Of a DNA stretch of 64,000 nucleotides, positions 35,433-45,300 are shown in pieces; the first letter of the stretch is position 1; each line of letters starts with the position of its first letter. Below the pieces are notes generated by a model, which saw only the letters and a program-made list of their open reading frames with translations, was not told the origin of the DNA and did not search any database. Both the position numbers and the translations under genes were made by a program. The stretch is from NCBI GenBank assembly GCA_934316845.1, contig CAKRDZ010000001.1, forward strand, positions 1-64,000. The letters are read 5' to 3'. Origin of the DNA: an uncultured Eubacterium sp. GTDB taxonomy: Bacteria; Bacillota; Clostridia; Lachnospirales; Lachnospiraceae.

Positions 35433-36128
35433 ATGTATCCTTATTATACGTACTGGGATCCGACGTACATTCTTGTGGTGATCGGAGCGGTCATCAGTAT
35501 GATTGCGTCGGCGAATGTAAAGCGAAGTTTTCAGAAAAACAGCCGGATCTATAACCAGCGCGGCCTGCGTGCGGAGCAGGTGGCAGAGATGATCCTGCGG
35601 AGTGCCGGTATTACCGATGTCAGCATACGCCGTGTGAGTGGGGACCTGACCGATCATTATGATCCGGGCAAAAAAGTAGTCAATCTGTCGGATTCGGTAT
35701 ACGGATCGACTTCCGTCTCTGCGGTCGGAGTAGCGGCGCACGAGTGCGGCCACGTTATCCAGCATGCGAGAGGATATGTGCCGATCACGATCCGTACGGC
35801 ATTGGTACCGATCGTCAATTTTGCATCCCGGCTCTCCATGCCGCTCATCCTGATCGGCTTGATCCTTGGCTACGTCGGACTGGCAAAAATTGGTGTTATC
35901 CTTTTCTCCGGCGTACTGGTCTTCCAGCTGGTGACACTTCCCGTTGAATTTGACGCGTCTGCGCGCGCCATGCGGGTGCTTGACAGCCTTGGGATCCTTT
36001 ATGGCGATGAGATCAAAGGCGCGAGAAAAGTATTGTCCGCAGCGGCACTTACGTACGTGGCAGCAGTTGTCAGTACAGCACTTCAGGTATTTCGTCTGGT
36101 GCTTCTCATAAATAATCGAAGAGATTAA
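35433..36128 (+). CDS. YugP-like membrane zinc metallopeptidase
   Basis: The 231-residue protein starts MYPYYTYWDPTYILV with an N-terminal helix, then carries AAHECGHVIQHA with the zinc-binding HEcgH (H103-H107) and two or three more helices. LPVEFDASARAMRVL provides the likely third ligand region. It matches the zinc-metallopeptidase family of Firmicutes typified by YugP. The substrate is unknown. Confidence 0.88.
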   Translation: MYPYYTYWDPTYILVVIGAVISMIASANVKRSFQKNSRIYNQRGLRAEQVAEMILRSAGITDVSIRRVSGDLTDHYDPGKKVVNLSDSVYGSTSVSAVGVAAHECGHVIQHARGYVPITIRTALVPIVNFASRLSMPLILIGLILGYVGLAKIGVILFSGVLVFQLVTLPVEFDASARAMRVLDSLGILYGDEIKGARKVLSAAALTYVAAVVSTALQVFRLVLLINNRRD

Positions 36129-36136
36129 TTTTTCTC

Positions 36137-36165
36137 TTGATATATTGCGCAAATTTAGGTATACT
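36137..36165 (+). promoter_or_regulatory. Promoter of 6S RNA
   Basis: -35 TTGATA (36137-36142), 17-bp spacer, -10 TATACT (36160-36165). No reading frame follows for 280 bp, as expected for an RNA gene. Confidence 0.8.
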
Positions 36166-36171
36166 ATAGTT

Positions 36172-36370
36172 ACAGATTTACTTTCCTGGAATGTTCGACA
36201 CTCTTGAATTTTTGAACCTACAATACTTTAAACGGGATTCCTATATCTGTGTTTGGATGTCAGGCCATCCCTGCTGACTTGTCAGTACAATGGAAACATT
36301 GCAATGGACGGCAAAAGAGCACATGCGGTTGCCCACCTAGCATATGCTAGGAGTCAAAAATCAGGAACCG
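36172..36370 (+). ncRNA. ssrS: 6S RNA (SsrS/BsrA-like)
   Basis: This about 200-nt non-coding transcript follows a good promoter. Its ends pair (TTCCTG at 36183-36188 with CAGGAA at 36362-36367), as do ATTTTTGA and TCAAAAAT further in. The internal pattern TTTGAACCT...ACGGGAT...GTGTTTGG is like Firmicutes 6S RNAs, in which a long open helix mimics promoter DNA and binds sigma-70 polymerase. The 3' boundary is approximate. Identification is by recalled resemblance, without a covariance search. Confidence 0.65.
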
Positions 36371-36398
36371 GCATTTTGGGAAGTAAAAGAGTACTGCA

Positions 36399-36420
36399 AG
36401 GCGGCGAGAAATCGTCGCCT
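36399..36420 (+). terminator. Hairpin between 6S RNA and nadE
   Basis: A 9-bp stem AGGCGGCGA (36399-36407) with TCGTCGCCT (36412-36420), GAAA loop. The T-tract is short, so some readthrough into nadE is possible. Confidence 0.5.
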
Positions 36421-36448
36421 TTATCTGTATAGATAGAAAGGGCGAACT

Positions 36449-38431
36449 ATGAAAGATGGATTTATCAAAGTCGCAGTGACTGCTCCGGACAGTAAAGTGG
36501 CAGACTGTGCATATAATATAGAAAAAATGATCGAAAAGGCAGAGGAACTTGCCGGAAAAGGCGTACATATCGCAGTATTTCCGGAACTTGGCATCAGTGC
36601 CTATACGTGCAGCGACCTGTTTTTGCAGGAACCGCTGCTTGCGGGAGCAGAAAAAGCGCTGGGAAAATATGTAAAAGAGACAGAAAAACTTGACATGCTG
36701 TCTGTCGTCTCCCTGCCGCTCCGGCATCAGGCACGTTTGTACAATGTCACGGCGGTAGTGAAAGGCGGCCGGGTTCTCGGACTTGTGCCAAAGAGCCATA
36801 TACCGATGTATTCTGAATTTTATGAGGGGCGGCATTTTGCTTCGGGCGACGCCGCGCAGGCACAGGGAACACGCGGGGACGCAAAGATGGGGACACACCG
36901 CCTGTCCTTCCAGAAGGAAGAAGTGACGTTTGGCATCCGTCAGGTATTCTGCTGTGAGCAGATGCCGGAACTCTGTCTTGCGGTTGAGATCTGCGAGGAT
37001 CTGTGGATGCCGGTACCACCGAGCAGTTATCATGCGATGGCAGGGGCGACCGTTATCGCCAATGCGTCGGCGAGTGATGAACTCACCGGAAAGGCAGCGT
37101 ACCGCAGAGAACTTGTGAAAAATCAGAGCGCGAGAACCGTGAGTGCCTATCTGTATGCCGATGCTTCGACGGGCGAATCGACGACCGATCTTGTCTACGG
37201 GGGACATCATCTGATCGCGGAAAACGGGACACTTCTGGCAGAAAATAAAGCCTTTGCAGGCGAAGATGCAATCACCGAGATTGACTGTAAAAAACTGGCA
37301 GCTGAGAGGCGGCGCATGGGGACATTTCCGCTGTATGCGGTACCGGAAAACGAAGGATATGTGAGACATTTCTTTACCTTTGAGGCGATGGAAGAGACGA
37401 AACTGACACGCGAATTTGAAAAAACGCCATTTGTGCCGGCAGACCGCGGCGACCGCGAAGAGCGCTGCAACGAGATTTTAAATATTCAGGCGGCCGGACT
37501 TGCGAAGCGCCTGCGTCACACCGGATGTAAGAGCGCCGTGATCGGGCTTTCCGGAGGGCTGGATTCGACCCTTGCCCTGCTTGTCACGATCCGCGCCTTT
37601 GATCAGTTGAACCTTGACCGAAAAGGGATCGTGAGCGTGACGATGCCTTGTTTTGGTACGACAAACCGAACATATGATAATGCCGTCAAACTGGCACAGG
37701 AACTCGGAACGACATTAAAAGAAATATCGATTGAAAAGGCAGTATTGCAGCATTTTAAAGACATCGGACACGATCCGGCGGTGCAGGACGTGACGTATGA
37801 GAACGGGCAGGCGAGAGAGCGGACTCAGATCTTGATGAACATTGCAAACCAGGCAGGCGGACTTGTGATCGGAACCGGCGATATGTCGGAACTTGCGCTC
37901 GGATGGGCGACGTACAACGGCGATCATATGTCGATGTATGGAGTAAATTGTTCGGTGCCAAAGACACTTGTACGTTTTTTGGTACAGTATTTTGCGGATA
38001 ATAGTGGAGAAGGGACATTGAAAGAGGTATTGTATGACATTTTAGATACACCGGTAAGTCCGGAACTTTTGCCGCCGAAAGAGGGCGAGATCGCGCAGAA
38101 GACCGAAGATATCGTGGGGCCGTACGAACTGCATGACTTCTTCCTGTATCATATGCTGCGTTTTGGCTATATGCCGTCGAAGATCTTCCGGCTGGCAAAA
38201 ATTACCTTTGCAGGCGAGTATGACACGCAGACCATTTATAAATGGTTGTCCACCTTTGTTCATCGCTTCTTCCGCCAGCAGTTTAAGCGCTCGTGTCTGC
38301 CGGATGGACCAAAAGTGGGAAGCGTCGCCGTGTCACCGCGGGGAGATCTGCGTATGCCAAGCGATGCCTCCGATGCCCTTTGGAAAGAAGATCTGGCTGA
38401 GATTGGCCGGCGGGAAGGCATTACTCTGTAG
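36449..38431 (+). CDS. nadE: Glutamine-dependent NAD+ synthetase
   Basis: The 660-residue enzyme combines an N-terminal nitrilase-type glutaminase (about 1-290) with E46 (FPELG) and the catalytic C182 (EICEDLW), and a C-terminal NAD synthetase with the ATP pyrophosphatase loop GLSGGLDSTLAL and the later GTGDMSELALGWATYNGDHMSMYGVN. It amidates deamido-NAD using ammonia from glutamine in the last step of NAD+ synthesis. Length fits the long glutamine-dependent form. No other nad gene lies nearby. Confidence 0.95.
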   Translation: MKDGFIKVAVTAPDSKVADCAYNIEKMIEKAEELAGKGVHIAVFPELGISAYTCSDLFLQEPLLAGAEKALGKYVKETEKLDMLSVVSLPLRHQARLYNVTAVVKGGRVLGLVPKSHIPMYSEFYEGRHFASGDAAQAQGTRGDAKMGTHRLSFQKEEVTFGIRQVFCCEQMPELCLAVEICEDLWMPVPPSSYHAMAGATVIANASASDELTGKAAYRRELVKNQSARTVSAYLYADASTGESTTDLVYGGHHLIAENGTLLAENKAFAGEDAITEIDCKKLAAERRRMGTFPLYAVPENEGYVRHFFTFEAMEETKLTREFEKTPFVPADRGDREERCNEILNIQAAGLAKRLRHTGCKSAVIGLSGGLDSTLALLVTIRAFDQLNLDRKGIVSVTMPCFGTTNRTYDNAVKLAQELGTTLKEISIEKAVLQHFKDIGHDPAVQDVTYENGQARERTQILMNIANQAGGLVIGTGDMSELALGWATYNGDHMSMYGVNCSVPKTLVRFLVQYFADNSGEGTLKEVLYDILDTPVSPELLPPKEGEIAQKTEDIVGPYELHDFFLYHMLRFGYMPSKIFRLAKITFAGEYDTQTIYKWLSTFVHRFFRQQFKRSCLPDGPKVGSVAVSPRGDLRMPSDASDALWKEDLAEIGRREGITL

Positions 38432-38873
38432 GAACCGCTTTTTCAAGCGCTGCTTTGATGCCGTCAATCAACATGGACTGGGTAAATTTACTTTTTTCCT
38501 GAACCGGAATGTCGTCGATCGGCGTGCCGGCGATCAATTCCTTTTCGATGCTTTCAAGAGACGGTTTTACGAGTGGATACATCGTTGTCACCGAGTCTTC
38601 GAGGTTTACAAAAGAAACGGATTTGATCTGGTCTTCGTCAACGACAACTTCGAGGTTCAGAGTATTTTCGCCAAGTTTTAATTCCGAATTATAGATACCG
38701 GGGATATAGGATGCTGTCTCCGGTGCCGTGTCGGCAGTCGTGGCAGAAGATTTGTCCTTTTTCGGATAAAACATCACAAAAAGCAGTACGATAAGCAGGA
38801 TGCCTAGCCCTACAAAAATGCCGGTATATACTAATTCTTTCATTTGAAGTACGATAATTTTAGTTTTTGACAT
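38421..38873 (-). CDS. Membrane-anchored FMN_bind-like protein
   Basis: ATG 38873 follows GGAGG by about 11 nt. The 150-residue protein has one N-terminal helix (about 14-36) and an outer domain of about 90 residues beginning SYIPGIYNSELKLG, with a pattern similar to FMN_bind domains (VVVDEDQIKSV, IEKELIAGTP). The flavin-attachment motif (S/T)GAT(S/G) is replaced by EKSKFTQS, so covalent FMN is not expected. It converges on nadE with an 11-nt overlap of 3' ends. Confidence 0.6.
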   Translation of the reverse strand: MSKTKIIVLQMKELVYTGIFVGLGILLIVLLFVMFYPKKDKSSATTADTAPETASYIPGIYNSELKLGENTLNLEVVVDEDQIKSVSFVNLEDSVTTMYPLVKPSLESIEKELIAGTPIDDIPVQEKSKFTQSMLIDGIKAALEKAVPTE

Positions 38874-38967
38874 GTGGATAATACCTCCTTCTATGGAGTG
38901 GGATTCCATCTTACTAAATCATATGCAGGAAGCGGGTAAATTATGAATCATGTAAGGGAGAAATAAA

Positions 38968-41900
38968 ATGGGACTTGAATTTATATGTGGAAGTGCAGGA
39001 AGCGGAAAAAGCACGTATCTTTATCAAACGATCTGCAAAGAGGCAGCAGCGCACCGGGAGCGCAAATATTATATCCTGGTGCCCGACCAGTTTACGTTAG
39101 AGACGCAGAAGGCGCTTGTGGAAATGAGCGGCGGAAACGGAATCTTAAACATCGATGTATTGAGTTTTCACCGTCTGGCATTCCGCGCGTTTGAGCAGTT
39201 TCCGGCATTGCAGAAAACGATATTGGAAGATATGGGAAAGACGATGCTTCTGCGGAAAATCTTTTCCGAGCAGAAGGACAATCTGGTCTATTTTAAAAAG
39301 GGGATCGACCGGCCCGGATTTCTGGATGAGTGCAAATCCTTTCTGTGCGAATTGGAGCAGTACGGCATCCGGGAGAAAGAACAATTTGAAAAAATGGAGA
39401 CGCTGGGGAGAAAATTCGAGGATATCCACCGGATCCATGACTGTTTTAAGGAAAAAATGGGAGATACCTACCAGATGGCAGAGGAACTGACCGGACAGCT
39501 GACCGGCGTCCTTGACCGGATGGACGGTATCCGGGACTCTGTTATGTGTCTGGATGGATTTACCGGTTTTACGCCGACGCAGTATGAACTTCTGGAAAAA
39601 ATGATGCGCCTGTGCGCCCGCGTGGTCGTGACGGTGACAACCGATGAGACGGGAAAACGGGGAGCGGTATTTGAAATTGCAGATACAACGATAAAAACAC
39701 TTACAAAAATTGCCAATCAGATTCCGACAGAAGTGAAGCAGATTCCGGTGCCGAGAGAGGGACGAAAAGCGCCGTATCGTTTTGAAGATGGGGGCGAGCT
39801 GGCATTTCTGGAGCGGAATATCTTTGCGTATCCGTATGAGAAATGGAGTCCGAAAACAGAAAATATGTGGCTGTATATCGGGGATAAACCGGCGGCCGAG
39901 GCAGCTTACGTGGCGAAGACGATCTGGTGGATGTTAGCTGATGGACAATATGCCGAAGAGGAGATTGCCGTCGTGACAGGTTCTATTACTTCGTACGAAC
40001 AGGCGGTATCACGGGAGTTTGACCGCGCCGGGATCCGCTATTTCCTCGACAGCAAAAAGAACATCGGGGCGAATTGGATCGCCGAATATATCCAGTCGGT
40101 ATTGGAAATGTATCATTATAATATGGACGCGGCGAGTACGTTCCGCTTCCTGCGCTGCGGCCTTTCTCCGCTTACACGGAAAGAAACGGATCTTTTGGAA
40201 AATTATGTCCTCGCAACCGGAAAGCGCGGGATTGCCGCTTATATGAAGCCGTGGAGGGCGCGGGAGAAAGATTACGATCTGGAAGAGATCAATGCCATCC
40301 GGGAGAAGGTGACGGCCTGTATCCACGACCTTTTTCTGGAACTGCGTGGCGGCAAAAAGCCGGTGGAAAAATTTGTGCGCGCTTTGTACGATTTTCTCGT
40401 GCAGCAGAATGTGTATGACAGAATGCTGGAGCAGAGCCGGATTTTTGAGGAAAGCGCCGAGACGATCCTGGCGAGGGAGTATAAAAATGTATACAAAGTG
40501 GTTATGAATCTTTTGGATGAGATGATGGAACTTCTGGGGACGGAAGTTGTAGCATTGGAGGATTTTGAGCAGATCTTGTCGGCAGGGATCGCGGAAGGTC
40601 TGGTCGGATTTGTGCCGCCGAAAAAGCATCAGGTCATGGTGGGAGACATCGAGAGAACCCGTTTAAAGGACATCAAAGTGCTGTTCTTTATGGGATTCAG
40701 CGATGACTTTGTGCCGGCAGCCATGCAGCCGCCGGGCATTGTCAACCACCGCGAGCGGTATCAGATGGAAAAGATGGGGATTGCGCTTGCGCCGGCGGGA
40801 AATCAAAAAGTTGCCAACGATTTATATTATCTGTACATCAACTTTACCAAACCGTCCGAAAAACTGATCTTTACCTACAGTCAAGCCGCAGCGGACGGGA
40901 CAAAACGACAGGCTTCCTATATACTGGGAAAGATCCGCCGCATCTTTCCGTCGCTTACCGTCATTGACGGAGAACTGGAAAAAGATGTAAAAACAAACCT
41001 TGGGACAGACCGCGGTTTTGGATATTTGATAGAAGGTATTCAGAAAGGCTGGTATGCGGACGGCAGCGAAAAAGAGCGCTGGTGGGAAATCTGGCGGTAT
41101 TATGCCAAGCACGACGAAGGAAAATGGCTGCAGGAAGCACTTCATCTCCATATGGAGTCAAAACATGCGTCAAAACTTTCCGAGGAGGCGCTGGAAATGC
41201 TGTACGGCGGAGAACTGCGGGAAAGTATCACGCGTCTGGAGACATATGCCAAATGTCCATTTGCGTATTTTCTCATGTATGGCCTGCGTCTGCATGAGCG
41301 CGAAGAATATACCGTAGGAGCGCCGGACTTTGGTAATGTGGCGCACCGTATCCTGCAAAGTATGGATGAAATCCTGCAGGCACGCCACAAGACCTGGCAG
41401 AATCTGGAAAAGTCGGAAAGCGATGAACTGGTGGAATATTGTGTCGGCCGGGTGATGGAAGGCTACCGTGATGTCATTTTTTCGCAGTCAAACCGCATCG
41501 CATTTATGCGCCGGCGTATCACGGCGATGATGAAAAAGACAGCCTGGGCGGTTGCAGAACAGCTGCGGCACGGAGCATTTCTCCAAAAATATGGCGAAGA
41601 ATATTATTCGTACGAAGAAATTCTGGAAGAAATTGGAAAGAATATGCGGTTTCAGGGGATCATTGACCGTATTGATCTATACGAAGATAATGAAAATGTC
41701 TATGTAAAAGTCGTGGATTATAAGACCGGAAGAGTCGAATTGTCGCTGGAAGAAGTATACTTTGGACTGCAGCTGCAGCTGATCTTATATCTGGACTCGG
41801 CGATGCAGTCCGAGCAGAAAAAACATCCGGACAAACAGGTGCAGCCGGCAGGAATGCTGTATTTCTACGTGCAGGATCCGCAGATTGAGACAGACGGCAC

Positions 41901-42381
41901 GGAAGATGAGATCGCTTATGAACAGAAACTGCTGGCAGAGTACCGGTGCAACGGGTACGTCAATGAAAGTGTGTCTGTGCTTGAAAAGCTGGATGCAGAA
42001 CTCGGAAGCCACGGGGAATTAAACGGGCAGGTGACGTCGCTGTGTTATCCGGTCAAGGTTAAAAGGGACGGCACATTTGCGACTGCGGCAAAAGTTCTGT
42101 CGAGTACTCAGTGGAAAAAATTGATCGCGCACGTCAAAAAGGTGATCCACGAAAACGGAACAAGCATTCTCACGGGAAACATTGACATCGCACCGTATCG
42201 TCTCGGAAGTAAAAGCGGCTGTGAGTATTGCGGGATGAAGGACATCTGCGGACTGGAAAAGGGCGATATACGAAATGTGGAGAGAGACTTGGAAGGCATT
42301 GATATCAAAAAAATATTGAGACAGATGAGGGAGGAGGAAAACGGCGATGAAATGGACGAAAGAACAGAAGACTGTCATTGA
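38968..42381 (+). CDS. addB: Helicase-nuclease subunit AddB
   Basis: The 1137-residue protein starts with a Walker A GSAGSGKS (8-15), followed by an inactive helicase core. The C-terminal nuclease region carries VVDYKTGRVE. The four cysteines of the AddB iron-sulfur cluster are visible: C763 (KCPFAYF), then C1085, C1088 and C1094 spaced CxxCxxxxxC as in Bacillus AddB. Together with AddA it resects double-strand breaks up to a Chi-like site for RecA loading. The start of addA lies 35 nt inside its end. Confidence 0.95.
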   Translation: MGLEFICGSAGSGKSTYLYQTICKEAAAHRERKYYILVPDQFTLETQKALVEMSGGNGILNIDVLSFHRLAFRAFEQFPALQKTILEDMGKTMLLRKIFSEQKDNLVYFKKGIDRPGFLDECKSFLCELEQYGIREKEQFEKMETLGRKFEDIHRIHDCFKEKMGDTYQMAEELTGQLTGVLDRMDGIRDSVMCLDGFTGFTPTQYELLEKMMRLCARVVVTVTTDETGKRGAVFEIADTTIKTLTKIANQIPTEVKQIPVPREGRKAPYRFEDGGELAFLERNIFAYPYEKWSPKTENMWLYIGDKPAAEAAYVAKTIWWMLADGQYAEEEIAVVTGSITSYEQAVSREFDRAGIRYFLDSKKNIGANWIAEYIQSVLEMYHYNMDAASTFRFLRCGLSPLTRKETDLLENYVLATGKRGIAAYMKPWRAREKDYDLEEINAIREKVTACIHDLFLELRGGKKPVEKFVRALYDFLVQQNVYDRMLEQSRIFEESAETILAREYKNVYKVVMNLLDEMMELLGTEVVALEDFEQILSAGIAEGLVGFVPPKKHQVMVGDIERTRLKDIKVLFFMGFSDDFVPAAMQPPGIVNHRERYQMEKMGIALAPAGNQKVANDLYYLYINFTKPSEKLIFTYSQAAADGTKRQASYILGKIRRIFPSLTVIDGELEKDVKTNLGTDRGFGYLIEGIQKGWYADGSEKERWWEIWRYYAKHDEGKWLQEALHLHMESKHASKLSEEALEMLYGGELRESITRLETYAKCPFAYFLMYGLRLHEREEYTVGAPDFGNVAHRILQSMDEILQARHKTWQNLEKSESDELVEYCVGRVMEGYRDVIFSQSNRIAFMRRRITAMMKKTAWAVAEQLRHGAFLQKYGEEYYSYEEILEEIGKNMRFQGIIDRIDLYEDNENVYVKVVDYKTGRVELSLEEVYFGLQLQLILYLDSAMQSEQKKHPDKQVQPAGMLYFYVQDPQIETDGTEDEIAYEQKLLAEYRCNGYVNESVSVLEKLDAELGSHGELNGQVTSLCYPVKVKRDGTFATAAKVLSSTQWKKLIAHVKKVIHENGTSILTGNIDIAPYRLGSKSGCEYCGMKDICGLEKGDIRNVERDLEGIDIKKILRQMREEENGDEMDERTEDCH

Positions 42382-45300
42382 TCTGCGGGGATGCAATATC
42401 CTTGTGTCCGCGGCGGCAGGTTCCGGCAAGACGGCAGTACTCATCGAACGTATCGTGTCGCAGGTGACAGACCCGGTCAATCCGGTCAATATCGATGAAT
42501 TCGTCATCGTAACATTTACCCGGCTGGCAGCGGCGCAGATGAAGGAGAAACTGCAGACGGCGCTCGAAAAGAAATTGGAGGAAGACCCGGAAAACAGTCA
42601 TTTGCAGAAACAGGTCATGCTGCTTCCCGTGACTCAGATCTCTACGATACATAGTTTCTGTGGCTACATCATACAGAATTACTTTCATCAGACAGGAGTC
42701 GATCCAAGTTACCGTGTGGCAAATGAGAGCGAGTTAAATATGATCCGTTCTGACGTGCTTGCGGAACTCCTCGAAGAAGAATATACCAGACTCGACGATG
42801 ATTTTGTCGATATGGCGAAGATGGCAAAATTTATCAAGAGCGATACCGAGATTGAAAAGGTTATTTTAAAATTGTATAACGATGCGATGAGCGAGCCGTT
42901 TCCGGAGGACTTCTTTGCACGTATGCGGCAGTTTTTGTCCTGTGAAAGCGCGGAAGAACTGGAGCAGACCGTTTTTATCCAAAAAATTATGGAATATGTG
43001 AAAAATCTGGGCAAGGGAATTTACAATCAATATGACCTATGGCTTGCCCTGTGTGAGTCGCAGGGAGGCCCGCGGGCGTACGTTGACTTCCTGCAAAAAG
43101 AACGCAGCCAGTTTGAGTTATTTGACGGGATCCGTTCGTTTGATGCGCTTCGAAAACGGATGGCAGAGATTTCCTTTGGACGGCTGCCGGCAAAAAAAGA
43201 TCCCGATGTCGAGGAAGAAAAGAAATTATACGTGCAGGACGCGCGCAATGCGGTCAAAGCGCTGCTGAAAAAAATCCAGCCGGATCTTCTGGCGGAAGAT
43301 CTGCCGGCGTTACTGGATACGATGAAGCAGATGCGTGGAAAACTCCTCACGTTCTTATCGCTGGCGGAAAAATTTGCAGAGCGTTACAGGGAGGCGAAAC
43401 AGGAGAAAAATATAGCAGATTTCAATGATCTGGAGCAGATGGCACTGGAAATTCTTGTAAAAAAGGAAAACGGTCAGATTGTGCGGACGCAGGCGGCAGA
43501 AGAACTTTCCGGGCAGTTTCATGAGATCATGATCGACGAGTACCAGGATTCCAACCTGGTGCAGGAACTTTTGCTGAGCAGTGTGGCAAAAGAAAATAAC
43601 CGTTTTATGGTGGGCGACATCAAGCAGAGTATTTACCGTTTCCGTAAGGCGCGGCCGGATCTGTTTCTGGAAAAAATGACGACGTATGAGACGACAGAGG
43701 GCGCGAAAAACCGCCTTGTATTTCTGACGAAAAATTTCCGAAGCCGGGATGTCGTGTTGGAGGCCGCCAATGCCGTATTTACGGATATCATGCAGGAAGA
43801 TTTTGGGGGCATCGCGTACGATGACGAGGCAAAATTGTATCTGGGTGCGGATTTCCCTGCGACCGAAAAGCGCCATGCAGATCGTGTGACAGTGTATGGC
43901 ATCTCCGACAAAGCCGATAAGGAGACGGAGGCACATCTGATCGCGGATGTCATCGATGAATATGTAAATTCCGATGATCCGATGCAGGTGCTTGGCGGGG
44001 ACGGGGCATACCGCCCGGCGAAATACGGAGATATCGCGATCCTTATGCGTTCGACACAAAATGGAGGACAGGAACTTCTGGAAGTGCTGAATGCGCACGG
44101 AATCCCGGCGCATCTGGAGGCGAAAAGCGGTTTCTTTGACACGAAGGAGATCCGCATTATTGTAAATCTTCTGACAATTCTTGACAATCCACGACAGGAC
44201 ATTGCCCTTGCGGCAGTGCTGCGCGGCCCGATCGGCGGACTGACGGATGATGATCTGGCAAGAATACGCGGAAACAGCGCGGAAAATCAGTTTTATGATG
44301 CACTCTGCCGGTACAGCGGCGAAGAAGCGCTGGAAGAAAAAGTGGATACATTTTTGGAAACATTGGAACGCTGGCGCGAAAAGACGAGTTATATGCCGGT
44401 GTTTGATATATTGGAAGAAATTCTTGACGAGACAAAATTGCTGTATTTTCTGGAAACCATGGGAAACGGTCTCCAGCGCAAGGCGAATGTCGAACTGCTT
44501 TTGGAGATGGCGCGCGAATTTGACCAGGGGTCGTATCAGGGGCTGTTTCAATTTGTCCGCTATATCCGCGGGATCAAGGAGCGTGAGGAAGATTTCGGGG
44601 AAGTGAATCTGAGCGGCGACAGGGAAAATGTCGTGCAGATCATGACGATACATAAGAGCAAAGGTCTGGAATTTCCAATCTGCTTTGTCGCAGCGATGCA
44701 TAAAAAACTGGGACATGCGGAACGCGATTTTGTCGTTGTCAACAGCGATGCTGGGATCGGATCCGATGTGATCGACAGTGAACTTGGAACGAAAAAGAAA
44801 AGTGTATATTATACGGCGCTCAGCCGCATCAATGCCAATGAAGATCTGGCAGAAGAGATGCGTATCCTCTATGTGGCGATGACGCGCGCCAAGGAGAAAT
44901 TAATTCTTACCGGAAGTGTAACGGAAAAGATGTGGCAGGGAAATAACGGATATTACGGCAGAGCCACGGCGGGGTCTTATTATGAATGGATCTTACCGGT
45001 AGTATTGAAAAACCCGGTATTTGAGATGATTGAGATCGACGGCAGTGAGATACAAAACAGGGAAACAGCCAGACAGGCAGACAGGATCATTGATGAAGCA
45101 ATGTTGTGTAATTTTGACACATCTGTTGTATATGATAAAGAAACCGAAGAAGTTCTCCATTTTATGGAAGAGTTTCACCGGCAGATTGAAGATGAGATTC
45201 CGACCAAAGTGTCCGTTTCCGATCTGAAAAAGAAATCAATGGAAGAAAGTGAAGAGGAAAATTTTACCATTTTATACAGCGATGCGCTCGATAATCAGTC

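Noticed and set aside
35319..36152. 277-codon minus-strand open frame opposite the YugP-like gene
   Set aside because: Shadow of a gene with a clear HECGH motif; low-quality Arg/Cys/His-rich translation.
43355..44716. 453-codon minus-strand open frame inside addA
   Set aside because: The plus strand clearly encodes conserved helicase motifs; the antisense translation is rich in His, Arg and Cys and has no recognisable motif.
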